Assembly: GCF_003001675.1 (NCBI RefSeq)
Contig: NZ_PVYW01000025.1
Span: 1-64,000 of the forward strand
Origin: Cohnella sp. SGD-V74
GTDB lineage: Bacteria > Bacillota > Bacilli > Paenibacillales > Paenibacillaceae
Length of the DNA: 64,000 nt
Direction: 5' to 3'
Positions 8,466 through 17,513 of this stretch are shown here, piece after piece. The notes beneath the pieces were generated by a model. The model was not told the DNA's origin. It did no database searches and saw nothing but the letters and a program-made list of their open reading frames with translations. Position 1 is the stretch's first letter, and every line of letters starts with the position of its first letter. The position numbers and the translations under genes were made by a program.

Positions 8466-10334
8466 CTACTTCACGGAAGTAATGCGGCCATCCGTCGCCG
8501 GACTAATCGTCTTGTCCTGCATCAGCCGCTCTTCGACGACGTCGTACAAGGTCAAGCCGCTATTGAAGAAGCTGCTCTTCTTCAAGGAATCGTATCCGTC
8601 TCCCCCGACCGCCAGGAAGTCGTTCGTCGCCACTTTGTACACGGCTTTCGGATCGATCGGCTTCCCTCCGACCTTCACTTCAAGCACGCGCGATCCGACC
8701 GGCTTGCCTGCATCGTAGGAGAACGACATCCCGGCAATCTGCGGGAAGCCTCCCGGAAGATCGTCCGTTTTGTCTACGCCCCGGATGCCGTTCTCGAGCG
8801 CTTGCACGATATCCGCGCCCGTCGCTTCGAGCACGACCAGCGTGTTCGGGAACGGCAAAATCGTGTACAGATCCTTTTTCGTAATCTCGCCCTTCGCCTT
8901 GCCGGCGCGGAAGCCTCCGCCGTTCATGAGCGCCACGTCGGCCTCATGTCCCTTGAAGCCTTGCGTCTTGGCCAGCAGCGCGTCCGTAATATAGTTCGCC
9001 AGATTCGTTTCCCCGGCGCGAATGAACTTCCGGTCTCCGATCAGATCCACCTCCGTCTTGGCGATGACGACGTTCATCGACTCGTCCACTTTCTTCAGCA
9101 CATCCTGAACGAGCTTGTCGATTTTCGGATCGGCCTGAACGGTCTCGTCGTACTCGACCAGTCCGCCGTCAAAGTGAACCAGCTCATCCCGGTAGTACGT
9201 CAGATCGACGCGTCCGAGCGATTTGCCGTATTCCCAGTCTTGGACGATATAAGTGCCGTTAACCTTCTCCGGCGTTCTGACCGGCGTATGAGAGTGGCCG
9301 CCGATGATCAGATCGACGCCCTGCACGCTGCGCGCGATTTCCCGATCGACTTCGAGGCCGACGTGGGAGACGACGATGACGTGATCGGCATCCTTCTTCA
9401 GCTTCGGAACCAAGTCCTTGGCAATGTCCACCGGGTCCTTGAATGTAAGTCCGACTACGTTTTTCGGATGCGTGACGATCGGAGTTTCCTCCGTCACCAG
9501 GCCGAGCACGGCGAACGTCTTCTCCCCGACCTTCACCGTGTAGGTAGGGATGAGCAGATTGGTTCCGTCCGCTTTGAACACGTTGGCGTTGACCATCGGG
9601 TAATCCAGTTGATCCCGCAGCTTCAGCAGCTGCTCGTAGCCGAAGTCGAACTCGTGATTGCCTGCCGCCATTAAGTCGTATTCAAGGGCGTTCAGAATCG
9701 GCAGCAGCGCCTCGCCCTGGAACTGGTTGGCGTAGATGGTTCCTTGGAACGTATCGCCGGCATCCATCAGGAAGAAGTTCGGGTTTTCCTTGCGCCATTC
9801 CGAGATCAAGGTGGCGATCTTGGCGTAGCCGAACTCCTTGTTGAAGCTGTCCTCCTGAATATGACCGTGAACGTCGTTCGTATGGGCGATCGTCACGTGC
9901 GTAGTCACCGCCGCGCCCAAAGCTTGCAGGAACTGTCCCCTCGTCACCTTGCCGGCCGCGGGAAGCGCGACCTTCAAGCCCAATTTCTCGGCGATGCGCT
10001 TCAGTTGCGCCGCGTCCGCGGTTTTGTTGCCGGACGTCAGCTCCGCCTGAGAGACGGCCCCTTGCGAATGAGCCCAATGCATGTAGCCGTTGGACCAATT
10101 GCCGGGCTTGCTCTCGACTTCCAGCCCCTGCGTCCTGGCGATCAACGCGAGAGCTTCCGCCACCGTAATGCTGCGGTTAAGCGCCAAGTCTCCGTAACCG
10201 TATCCTTGGACGATGCCTTTGCCCGCCATCCAGTCGGCGTGATTGACGGCGCTTGGCGAATAGGCGAACGCCGATCCGGCCAGCGTCAAAGACGCGGCAA
10301 GAGCAAGGGATGTAACGATGAATTTTCTGCGCAT
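8466..10334 (-). CDS. 5'-nucleotidase with N-terminal SLH domain
   Basis: This 622-residue protein has a signal peptide (1-24, ending AFA), S-layer-homology segments (about 28-72 and 84-143, with VTRGQFLQALG), a metallophosphoesterase domain (about 146-370: HTNDVHGH with Asp154/His156, DAGDTFQG, GNHEFDFG, SHVG, GGHSHT) and a 5'-nucleotidase C-terminal domain (about 410-590). The SLH part should attach it to secondary wall polymer. The ATG at 10334 follows GAGGAGAGG and opens the signal peptide. It is the gene directly after the NupQ-like permease, so extracellular AMP/GMP cleavage and nucleoside import are probably co-expressed. Confidence 0.92.
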   Translation of the reverse strand: MRRKFIVTSLALAASLTLAGSAFAYSPSAVNHADWMAGKGIVQGYGYGDLALNRSITVAEALALIARTQGLEVESKPGNWSNGYMHWAHSQGAVSQAELTSGNKTADAAQLKRIAEKLGLKVALPAAGKVTRGQFLQALGAAVTTHVTIAHTNDVHGHIQEDSFNKEFGYAKIATLISEWRKENPNFFLMDAGDTFQGTIYANQFQGEALLPILNALEYDLMAAGNHEFDFGYEQLLKLRDQLDYPMVNANVFKADGTNLLIPTYTVKVGEKTFAVLGLVTEETPIVTHPKNVVGLTFKDPVDIAKDLVPKLKKDADHVIVVSHVGLEVDREIARSVQGVDLIIGGHSHTPVRTPEKVNGTYIVQDWEYGKSLGRVDLTYYRDELVHFDGGLVEYDETVQADPKIDKLVQDVLKKVDESMNVVIAKTEVDLIGDRKFIRAGETNLANYITDALLAKTQGFKGHEADVALMNGGGFRAGKAKGEITKKDLYTILPFPNTLVVLEATGADIVQALENGIRGVDKTDDLPGGFPQIAGMSFSYDAGKPVGSRVLEVKVGGKPIDPKAVYKVATNDFLAVGGDGYDSLKKSSFFNSGLTLYDVVEERLMQDKTISPATDGRITSVK

Positions 10335-10408
10335 GTTCAATCGAACCTCTCCTCTATTAATGATTCTATGAAACCGCGGTTCACCAAGCCGGTCCCGGAA
10401 CCCGGCGA

Positions 10409-11368
10409 TCACCTTTTCCCGGGATAATACGCTTCCCCCAGCGCCGAAGGCGGATGGGCTCTGCCGACCGCCCCGATCAACACGAGAATCGTCAGAGCGT
10501 AAGGGAGCATGAAAATGAACTCCGTCGGGATTTGATCCGCGAACGGGAACAGCTGAATTTGATTTTTAAGCGCTTGGGCAATGCCGAAAAAGAGAGCCGC
10601 GCACATCGCGCCAACCGGATTCCACTTGCCGAAGATCATGGCGGCCAGGGCGATAAAGCCTTGCCCGGATATGGAGTTGTGAGCGAAATTGCTTGTAGTC
10701 GTCAGCGTAATCGTCGCTCCGCCGAGCCCTGCCAACGCGCCGCTAAGCAGCACCGCGATATACCGCAGGCGGTTGACGTTCACGCCGATCGTATCGACCG
10801 CGCCGGGATGCTCCCCTACGGCCCGCAGCCTTAATCCGAAGGGCGTCTTGTAGAGAACGTAGTAGACGACGCCTACGAGAAGAAGAGCGAGATAGGTTGT
10901 CGGGTAAGCGACGAACAGCGCCTTGCCCAGTACGGGAATTTCCGACAGCCCGGGCACATGGATTTTCGTGAAAACATGATGCAGCGTGCGTGTCTCGCCC
11001 GTTCCGAAGATCAGCTTCACCAGATACACCGTGATTCCCAGCGCGAGGAAGTTGACGACGACGCCGGTGACGACCTGGTTGGCCCGGAACGTAATGGAAG
11101 ACACGGCATGGATCAGCGCGAACAGGATGCCGAACAGAACGCCCGCGATCAGGCCCAGCCAGGGAGACGCTCCTCCCAGCTTCGCGTCTTCCGCGAAAAT
11201 GACGGCTACGGCGGAGGCGAACGCTCCCGCAATCATCAAGCCCTCCAGTCCGATGTTGATTACGCCGGACTTCTCCGAGATCAGTCCTCCCAGCGCCGCG
11301 AAGATCAGGGCGGTGGAGAACACGAGCGTCGTATTGAACATTTCGCTTATCGTGATGAGAACACTCAT
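10409..11368 (-). CDS. nupQ: nucleoside ABC transporter permease (NupQ-like)
   Basis: This 319-residue permease of the BPD_transp_2 family (branched-chain/ribose type) has about nine hydrophobic segments. The family motif region SEKSGVINIGLEGLM lies near residues 30-45, with GEHPGAVDTIGVNV in the cytoplasmic loop. It pairs with the longer permease encoded 1 bp away at 11370-12446, as NupQ pairs with NupP in Bacillus subtilis (YufQ/YufP, guanosine/purine nucleoside uptake). Substrate assignment rests on the Bmp-type binding protein and on the purine nucleoside phosphorylase and nucleotidase neighbours. Confidence 0.88.
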   Translation of the reverse strand: MSVLITISEMFNTTLVFSTALIFAALGGLISEKSGVINIGLEGLMIAGAFASAVAVIFAEDAKLGGASPWLGLIAGVLFGILFALIHAVSSITFRANQVVTGVVVNFLALGITVYLVKLIFGTGETRTLHHVFTKIHVPGLSEIPVLGKALFVAYPTTYLALLLVGVVYYVLYKTPFGLRLRAVGEHPGAVDTIGVNVNRLRYIAVLLSGALAGLGGATITLTTTSNFAHNSISGQGFIALAAMIFGKWNPVGAMCAALFFGIAQALKNQIQLFPFADQIPTEFIFMLPYALTILVLIGAVGRAHPPSALGEAYYPGKR

Positions 11369-11369
11369 C

Positions 11370-12446
11370 CTAGGCGACCTCCTTCCGCTTGCGGTTGCGG
11401 GCGAATAGACCCATCGCCCAGCGAATGATTCCCGGCGATGCGACGAAGAAGATCACCGATCCGATAATGATGCGAATGATTTCCGGAGGCACGTCGGCCC
11501 CGAAGCTCATTCCCGCCGAGCCGTAGGACAGCGACCCGAACAGCAGCGCGGCCAGAACGACGCCGAGCGGATGGTTGCCGCCCAGCAAGGCGACCGCGAT
11601 CCCGTCGAAGCCGAGCCCCGGCGACGCGGACGCGATGACCTGATAATGGAACACGCCCAATATTTCGAACGCCCCGCCCAGTCCCGCGAACACGCCCCCG
11701 ATGAACATCGCTTTGGTCACGTTTCTTTTCACGTTCATCCCCGCGTATTGAGCGGCATGAGGGTTATGGCCGACGGCCCGCAGCTCGAGCCCTTGGCCGG
11801 TTTTCCACAGGAACGCGTAGCAGAGGACGGCCGCCAGCAAAGCAAAGAAGATTCCCCAATGCACGCGCGCGCTGCCGAACAGCTCGGACAGCCACGCCAT
11901 GCTCGTTTTCGCCGAATCGTGGATCAGGTACGTCCGCTGCTGCTTCGGCTCCAGCAGGAAGGCTCTGACGATATAGTTGGAGAGATAGAGCGCCATCCAG
12001 TTCAGCATGATCGTCGTGATGACCTCGTTGATTCCCCATCTGGCTTTCAGAAATCCCGCAAGTCCGCCCCACAGCCCTGCCAGCAGAGCGCCGCCCGCAA
12101 GCGCCAGGGGAGCATGAATATACCACGGCGCCTCCAGCAGGACGCCGACGATCGAAGCCCCCGTCATCCCCATGACGAACTGCCCTTCGGCTCCGATATT
12201 GAATAGCCCTGCACGGAAGGCAAAAGCAACGGACAAGCCTGTGAAAATAAGCGGCGTAACCTGGCGAATCGTCTCTCCGAAATCGTACGGGCTGCCGAAA
12301 ACGTTCCTGAACAAGTGGGAATAGGCGTCAATCGGATTGAACCCTCCTAGCAGCATCACGAACGCGCCGAATAACAGACCGGATAAAATGGCCAATAACG
12401 GAATCGCTGCGTTGTCTTTGATGAACCATCGTTTCCAGTCGATCAT
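11370..12446 (-). CDS. nupP: nucleoside ABC transporter permease (NupP-like)
   Basis: This 358-residue permease has a cytoplasmic N-terminus (MIDWKRWFIKDN), about nine membrane segments, the FRAGLFNIGAEGQF signature (about 78-91) and the AVGHNPHAAQYAGMNV loop typical of the YufP/NupP branch. It starts within the last bases of the ATPase gene (4-bp overlap) and is followed at once by the NupQ-like gene. Together they form the membrane channel of a Bmp-type nucleoside importer. Confidence 0.88.
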   Translation of the reverse strand: MIDWKRWFIKDNAAIPLLAILSGLLFGAFVMLLGGFNPIDAYSHLFRNVFGSPYDFGETIRQVTPLIFTGLSVAFAFRAGLFNIGAEGQFVMGMTGASIVGVLLEAPWYIHAPLALAGGALLAGLWGGLAGFLKARWGINEVITTIMLNWMALYLSNYIVRAFLLEPKQQRTYLIHDSAKTSMAWLSELFGSARVHWGIFFALLAAVLCYAFLWKTGQGLELRAVGHNPHAAQYAGMNVKRNVTKAMFIGGVFAGLGGAFEILGVFHYQVIASASPGLGFDGIAVALLGGNHPLGVVLAALLFGSLSYGSAGMSFGADVPPEIIRIIIGSVIFFVASPGIIRWAMGLFARNRKRKEVA

Positions 12447-13987
12447 CCTGCATGGCTCCTTTCCGCATCCTTATCAAGCCGGCTGCCGGCCATCCGCAAG
12501 CCCAGCTCGCGGTCGTTCGTCTCCTCCGGCCTCGTCTCTCCTATGATTTGGCCGTCGAAAATGATGAGCACCCGATCCGACAGACTCAAAATCTCATCCA
12601 GCTCGTAGGAAACGAGCAGCACGCCCTTCCCTTTGTTCCGCTGCTCCACGATGCGCCGGTGAATGTACTCGATCGCCCCGACGTCCAGGCCCCGCGTCGG
12701 CTGGGCGGCGATCAGCAGCTCGGGACCTTTCTCGATCTCCCTGGCGATAATCGCCTTCTGCTGATTGCCTCCCGACAACGCCCTGGCCTGCGTATAGATG
12801 TCCGGACAGCGCACGTCGAATTGCTCGACCAGCTCCTGCGCATGCTTATCGATCGCCGCATAATCGAGCAAGCCGTACCTCTTGAACGGCTTCTTGTCGT
12901 ACGTCCTGAGCGCCATATTTTCCCGCAAGGAGAAATCGAGCACAAGCCCGTGCTTATGACGGTCTTCCGGGATATGGCCCATCCCCGTCTCCGATATTGC
13001 CCGGGGAGCCGCATTCGTAATGTCGGCCCCCATCAAGCGCACCTCGCCGCTCTCCGCCTTCCTCAGACCGGTCAGCGCCTGAATCAGCTCGCTCTGCCCG
13101 TTCCCGTCCACGCCGGCGATGCCGACGACTTCGCCTTCCCGCACCGTGAAGCTGATCCCGTTCACCGCCGGAGCGCCCTCGCGGCCTTTCACCACGAGCC
13201 GCTCCACCTGAAGCACCGGCTTGCCCGGCTCTATCGGCTTCTTGTCGATCGCCATCGATACGCTGCGGCCGACCATCATCTCGGCCAGCTGCGAGGGATT
13301 CGTCTCCGCCTTCGCCACGTTGCCGATGACTTTGCCTCTGCGGATGACGGTTACGCGGTCGGCGATCTCCATAATCTCCTTCAGCTTGTGCGTGATCAGA
13401 AGAATCGACTTGCCCTGCCGGACCAGGCTTCTCATAATGTCCAGCAGCTCTTCGATCTCGTCCGGCGTCAGCACCGCTGTCGGCTCGTCGAAGACGAGAA
13501 TGTCCGCGCCGCGGTAAAGCGTTTTCAATATTTCCACGCGCTGCTGCATGCCTACGGAAATCTCCTCGATCCTCGCGTTCGGATCGACGTTCAGCCCGTA
13601 CTGCCGGGACAAGTCCTCGACCCGGCGCACGGCCTCCCGGTAGGAGATCGAGAATCCGCGGCGGGGCTCGCTGCCGAGAATGATATTCTCGGCCACCGTG
13701 AACGGCTGCACCAGCTTGAAGTGCTGGTGCACCATCCCGATGCCCAGACGAATCGCCGTGTTCGGATTGTCGATGAGCGCGGGCTTGCCGTGGATTCGGA
13801 TTTCCCCCTCGTCGGGCTGATAGAGGCCGAACAGAATATTCATCAGCGTCGACTTGCCCGCGCCATTCTCCCCGAGAATGGCGTGGACTTCGCCCTGGAG
13901 CAGGCTTAAATCTATGCCGTCGTTGACCGTAATTCCGGGAAACCGCTTCGTGATGCCTCTCATGTCAACAACTTTTGTCTGCTGCAT
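12443..13987 (-). CDS. nupO: nucleoside ABC transporter ATPase (NupO-like, tandem domains)
   Basis: This 514-residue protein has two fused ABC domains. The first has canonical GENGAGKST (about 39-47) and LVFDEPTAVLTPDE. The second has the degenerate P-loop GVDGNGQSEL and LSGGNQQK, the usual arrangement in RbsA/MglA/YufO-type importers where only one site is fully active. It overlaps the NupP-like permease by 4 bp and lies 37 bp after the Bmp lipoprotein gene. It energises uptake of purine nucleosides by inference from gene order. Confidence 0.9.
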   Translation of the reverse strand: MQQTKVVDMRGITKRFPGITVNDGIDLSLLQGEVHAILGENGAGKSTLMNILFGLYQPDEGEIRIHGKPALIDNPNTAIRLGIGMVHQHFKLVQPFTVAENIILGSEPRRGFSISYREAVRRVEDLSRQYGLNVDPNARIEEISVGMQQRVEILKTLYRGADILVFDEPTAVLTPDEIEELLDIMRSLVRQGKSILLITHKLKEIMEIADRVTVIRRGKVIGNVAKAETNPSQLAEMMVGRSVSMAIDKKPIEPGKPVLQVERLVVKGREGAPAVNGISFTVREGEVVGIAGVDGNGQSELIQALTGLRKAESGEVRLMGADITNAAPRAISETGMGHIPEDRHKHGLVLDFSLRENMALRTYDKKPFKRYGLLDYAAIDKHAQELVEQFDVRCPDIYTQARALSGGNQQKAIIAREIEKGPELLIAAQPTRGLDVGAIEYIHRRIVEQRNKGKGVLLVSYELDEILSLSDRVLIIFDGQIIGETRPEETNDRELGLRMAGSRLDKDAERSHAG

Positions 13988-14024
13988 TTTGAAACCACCT
14001 TGTTTCTTGTAAAGTCTGCCGGCC

Positions 14025-15119
14025 TTATTCCGTCGGCACCTCGATTTCGCCGCTGACGATTTTCGCCTTGTATTCCTCGACCTTATCCAACACTTCCTGA
14101 GACAGGTTCGGATTGTCCGCCGGCAAGCCGACTCCGTTGTCTTTGAGTCCGAGCGACAGTACGGTTCCGCCTTGGAAGGTGCCGTCGATTACGCTCTTGG
14201 ATACCAGCTTGACGGCTTCGTCGACCCGTTTGACCATCGAGGTAAGCGTGACCTCGTTGCCAAAAATAAGCGACTGATCCTTATCCACGCCGATCATCCA
14301 CACCTTTTGGCCGTTCTTGACCCGATCCTTCGCCTCGTTAAACGCCCCGTTCCCGGTCGAGCCTGCGGCATGGAACAAAATGTCCACTCCGTCGTTGTAC
14401 AGGGTGGCCGCGGCTGCTTTCCCCAGGTCGGGCTTGTCGAAAGCGCCGGTGTAGTTCACGCTGACCGTCGCATTCGGATTGACGGCGGCTACGCCGGCCT
14501 TGAAGCCCGCCTCGAAACGTTTGATAACCGGAATTTCCAGGCCGCCGATAAAGCCGACCTTGTTCGATTGCGTCGTCAGTCCGGCGACCACTCCGACCAG
14601 GAAAGAGCCTTCGTGCTCGGCAAACGTTACGGACTGGATGTTCGGCATCTCCACGACGTTGTCGATGATGGCAAATCTCGCATCCTTGTTCTGCTCGGCC
14701 GACAGTTTCATAGAATCGGCGATAATATACCCGATGCCCCAGGTCAAATCGTAGTTTTGCTTGGCGAATTGATTCAGATTGGGCAAATAATCGGAGTCCG
14801 CCTTGCTCTGCAAATACTTGACTTCGATGCCTGTCTCCTGGCTTAACTGTTGAAGTCCTTCCCAGGAGCTCTGGTTAAAGGAGTTGTCGTTAACGCCCCC
14901 GGTATCCGTGACCATGCCGATTTTCAAGCCTTGGCCCGAAGCCGACGGGCTGGAACTTGGCGACTCGGACGACGCGCTCGGCGGCTGGGACGACGGGCTT
15001 GCCGCTCCCTCGCTGGAATTCCCTTGGCCGCAGCCGGTCAGCGCAATCATGCACGCAATGGCGAACACAGCCGTATAGGTCATCCACTTTTTCCTCGAAT
15101 GGCGAATTGAAAACTTCAT
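14025..15119 (-). CDS. nupN: Bmp-family nucleoside-binding lipoprotein
   Basis: This 364-residue lipoprotein has signal and lipobox ALTGC (Cys30), a Ser/Pro linker (about 33-60), then a Bmp/PnrA domain with GMVTDTGGVNDNSFNQ at its start and GFIGGLEIPVIKRFEAGF in the middle. The Bmp family binds purine nucleosides for NupOPQ-type importers. The ATG at 15119 follows AAGGGGG; the upstream open frame to 15176 lacks a start signal. It is the first gene of the importer set and lies 138 bp after the phosphorylase gene. Confidence 0.9.
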   Translation of the reverse strand: MKFSIRHSRKKWMTYTAVFAIACMIALTGCGQGNSSEGAASPSSQPPSASSESPSSSPSASGQGLKIGMVTDTGGVNDNSFNQSSWEGLQQLSQETGIEVKYLQSKADSDYLPNLNQFAKQNYDLTWGIGYIIADSMKLSAEQNKDARFAIIDNVVEMPNIQSVTFAEHEGSFLVGVVAGLTTQSNKVGFIGGLEIPVIKRFEAGFKAGVAAVNPNATVSVNYTGAFDKPDLGKAAAATLYNDGVDILFHAAGSTGNGAFNEAKDRVKNGQKVWMIGVDKDQSLIFGNEVTLTSMVKRVDEAVKLVSKSVIDGTFQGGTVLSLGLKDNGVGLPADNPNLSQEVLDKVEEYKAKIVSGEIEVPTE

Positions 15120-15257
15120 TGTTTTTCCCCCTTGAATGGTTTCAGCTAACGCTGGAAGTTGTATCGACCGCTGCACGATCCATGAGACGACGCCCTTTCT
15201 TCGCGACCCGGACTCGCAGCCTCACCTCCTTCACGGGTCCACTGCGAAATCCGTTTC

Positions 15258-16100
15258 TCATTCGGACAACATATTTTCCAGCACCGACTCGATCAGCGCC
15301 GTAAACCGGGATTTCGCCTTCTCCGAGGTCTGAACGACCTCGTCGTGCGTCAGCGGGTCATTCGTGATTCCGGCGGCCATGTTGGTGATGCAGGACAACC
15401 CGAGCACGCGCATTCCCATGTGGCGGGCGACCAGCACCTCCGGCACGGTGGACATGCCTACTGCGTCCGCGCCGAGCTTTCTGAGCATGCGAATCTCCGC
15501 AGGCGTCTCGTACGTCGGACCCGACAAGCTGGCATACACGCCCTCCTGCAGCCGAATTCCCAGCGACCGGGCCGAGTTTCTGGCGATCTCCAGCAATTCC
15601 CGGCTGTACGCGTTCGACATATCCGGGAAACGCGGCCCCCATTCCCGCACATTGGGTCCGATCAGCGGATTGTTCCCGATCAGATTGAGATGATCGGTAA
15701 TCGCCATCAGATCTCCCGGCTCGAAATCTTCGCAAATGCCCCCCGCTGCGTTCGTGACGATCAGATCGGAAATGCCCAGCTCGCTCATGACGCGCACAGG
15801 GAAAGTGACGTCCTGCAAGGCATAGCCTTCGTAGTAGTGGAATCGTCCCTGCATGACGAACACCGGAACTCCCTGCAGCGAGCCGCTCACGATCTGACCG
15901 GCATGCCCTTCAACCGTCGACGTCGGAAAATCGGGAATGCTGCCGTACTTGATCCGGGTCGGCTGCTCCAGCCGGTTCGCCAAATCTCCCAATCCAGATC
16001 CCAATATTATTCCTATTTTAGAATTATTTGTTATGTTATTGCGCAAAAAATCTGCCGCCTGTCCCGCTCGTTCCCGATACTGGCTATTCATCTGTTTCAC
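15258..16100 (-). CDS. punA: purine nucleoside phosphorylase
   Basis: This 280-residue enzyme is of the trimeric PNP class. It has the phosphate-binding GSGLG (about 35-39), GRFHYYEG, TNAAGG, the LSGPTYETPAEIRML block, GMSTVPE and THDEV. It splits imported inosine/guanosine into base plus ribose-1-phosphate. The start is either GTG at 16100 or ATG three codons in; neither has a strong ribosome site, so translation may be coupled to deoB, which ends 6 bp upstream. Its product, pentose-1-phosphate, is the substrate of the adjacent phosphopentomutase. Confidence 0.93.
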   Translation of the reverse strand: MKQMNSQYRERAGQAADFLRNNITNNSKIGIILGSGLGDLANRLEQPTRIKYGSIPDFPTSTVEGHAGQIVSGSLQGVPVFVMQGRFHYYEGYALQDVTFPVRVMSELGISDLIVTNAAGGICEDFEPGDLMAITDHLNLIGNNPLIGPNVREWGPRFPDMSNAYSRELLEIARNSARSLGIRLQEGVYASLSGPTYETPAEIRMLRKLGADAVGMSTVPEVLVARHMGMRVLGLSCITNMAAGITNDPLTHDEVVQTSEKAKSRFTALIESVLENMLSE

Positions 16101-16106
16101 TCGCTT

Positions 16107-17300
16107 CTATGAAATGATTTGCGGAAGAAAACTTTGTCCATACGGAGGAGGCGCCACCCGGAAATTATCGGCGATCGTTCGGCCGACGTCGGCGAACGAG
16201 CCCCTCACGCCAAGAGATTCGCCTTGCGCAATGCCGCGATGACAGCAGAGCAGCGGCACGTACTCCCGGGTATGATCCGTACCCGGATAAGTCGGATCGT
16301 TGCCGTGGTCCGCCGTCACGATCAACAGATCGTCGGGCCGCAAGTATTCGAGCGCCTCTCCGATTCTTGCGTCAAACTCTATCAACGCCTTCCCGTATCC
16401 TAGCGGATCGCGGCGATGACCGTAATGGGCATCGAAATCTACCAAATTCACAAAGCATAGTCCCGTGAAATCCGTGCGCATGCAGTCGATCAGCTTATCC
16501 ATCCCGTCCCCGTTGGAGACGGTTCTGATCGACCTCGTTACGCCCTCCCCGTCGAAAATATCGTCGATCTTGCCTACCGCGATACAGTCCAGCCCGCCAT
16601 CCTTCAATTCGTTCATGACCGTGCGGCCAAACGGCTTAAGCGCGTAATCGTGGCGGTTGGCCGTTCGCGTCCAGCGCCCCGGTTCCCCCGTGAACGGCCT
16701 GGCGATCACCCTTCCGACCGCATGCTCTCCGCTTCGCGTCAGTTCTCTGGCCGTTTCGCATATCCGGTACAGCTCGTCTAGCGGCACGACGTCTTCGTGA
16801 GCCGCTATCTGAAGAACGGAATCGGCCGAGGTATAGACGATAATCCGGCCGGTTTCCACATGCTCCAGTCCCAGTTCTTCGATAATCTCCGTTCCGGAAG
16901 CGCTTTTATTTCCGATCGCCTTGCGTCCCGTTTTTCTCTCCAGTTCCTGCAGCAGAGACTCGGGAAACCCGTTAGGGAAGACGAGAAAAGGGGTATCGAC
17001 CTGCAGCCCCATCAGCTCCCAATGACCGGTCATCGTATCCTTGCCGCGCGAACGTTCCTCCATTTTCCCGTAATGCGCAAGCGGCGAGGCCTGCGGCTCG
17101 ATTCCCGGGATCGGCTTGATGCAGCCCAGTCCGAGCTTCTCCAGATTCGGCAAGCGAATGCCGCCCATGCTTTCGGCGATATGACCGAGCGTATCCGCCC
17201 CGATGTCGCCGAAGGCCGCGGCGTCCGGCGCCTCCCCGATGCCGACGGAGTCCATCACGATCAGGAATATTCGCGGAAACCGAAAGCGCTCGCTCCTCAT
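16107..17300 (-). CDS. deoB: phosphopentomutase
   Basis: This 397-residue cytoplasmic enzyme of the alkaline phosphatase superfamily converts ribose-1-P to ribose-5-P and deoxyribose-1-P likewise. Visible motifs are VMDSVGIGEAPDA with the first metal ligand Asp (about 16), GADTLGH, DSVLQIAAHE, DFDAHYGHRRD and TADHGNDPTYPGTDHTREYVP with the metal His/Asp cluster. Length is normal (about 390). It overlaps the XapX gene by 4 bp and precedes the phosphorylase gene, completing phosphorolytic salvage. Confidence 0.95.
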   Translation of the reverse strand: MRSERFRFPRIFLIVMDSVGIGEAPDAAAFGDIGADTLGHIAESMGGIRLPNLEKLGLGCIKPIPGIEPQASPLAHYGKMEERSRGKDTMTGHWELMGLQVDTPFLVFPNGFPESLLQELERKTGRKAIGNKSASGTEIIEELGLEHVETGRIIVYTSADSVLQIAAHEDVVPLDELYRICETARELTRSGEHAVGRVIARPFTGEPGRWTRTANRHDYALKPFGRTVMNELKDGGLDCIAVGKIDDIFDGEGVTRSIRTVSNGDGMDKLIDCMRTDFTGLCFVNLVDFDAHYGHRRDPLGYGKALIEFDARIGEALEYLRPDDLLIVTADHGNDPTYPGTDHTREYVPLLCCHRGIAQGESLGVRGSFADVGRTIADNFRVAPPPYGQSFLPQIIS

Positions 17301-17479
17301 TTGCCGACTGACCTTAACGACTGGCTAATCCATTCGTAGGCCAGGCCGCCCAAGAACACCCCGACTATGCCGAGCACTCCGGACAACACCGGGGGCGCCG
17401 GCAGCGGCAGCTTGATCATTTTGAATACGATGCCGACGATCAATCCCGCAAGCAAGCTGAGCAAAATTTCTTTAAGCAC
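17297..17479 (-). CDS. XapX-domain small membrane protein
   Basis: This 60-residue protein has two hydrophobic helices separated by a KLPLPAPPVLSGVLGIVGVFLG stretch (quoted in part: LPLPAPPVL, GVLGIVGVFLG), which is the XapX family signature. I chose the GTG at 17479 (VLKEILLSL), because AGAGGAG stands 7 nt upstream; the open frame from the TTG at 17503 would read through this ribosome site. XapX proteins have no established biochemical role. Here it is coupled to deoB by a 4-bp overlap within a nucleoside salvage operon, which suggests a role with purine or nucleoside transport. Confidence 0.8.
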   Translation of the reverse strand: MLKEILLSLLAGLIVGIVFKMIKLPLPAPPVLSGVLGIVGVFLGGLAYEWISQSLRSVGK

Positions 17480-17513
17480 ATGAACACTCCTCTGGCTGAG
17501 CAATCGCCGCGCG

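Noticed and set aside
15120..15257. possible purine riboswitch before the Bmp lipoprotein gene
   Set aside because: I looked for the conserved three-way junction core and terminator; none was visible in this 138-bp gap or upstream of 18587.
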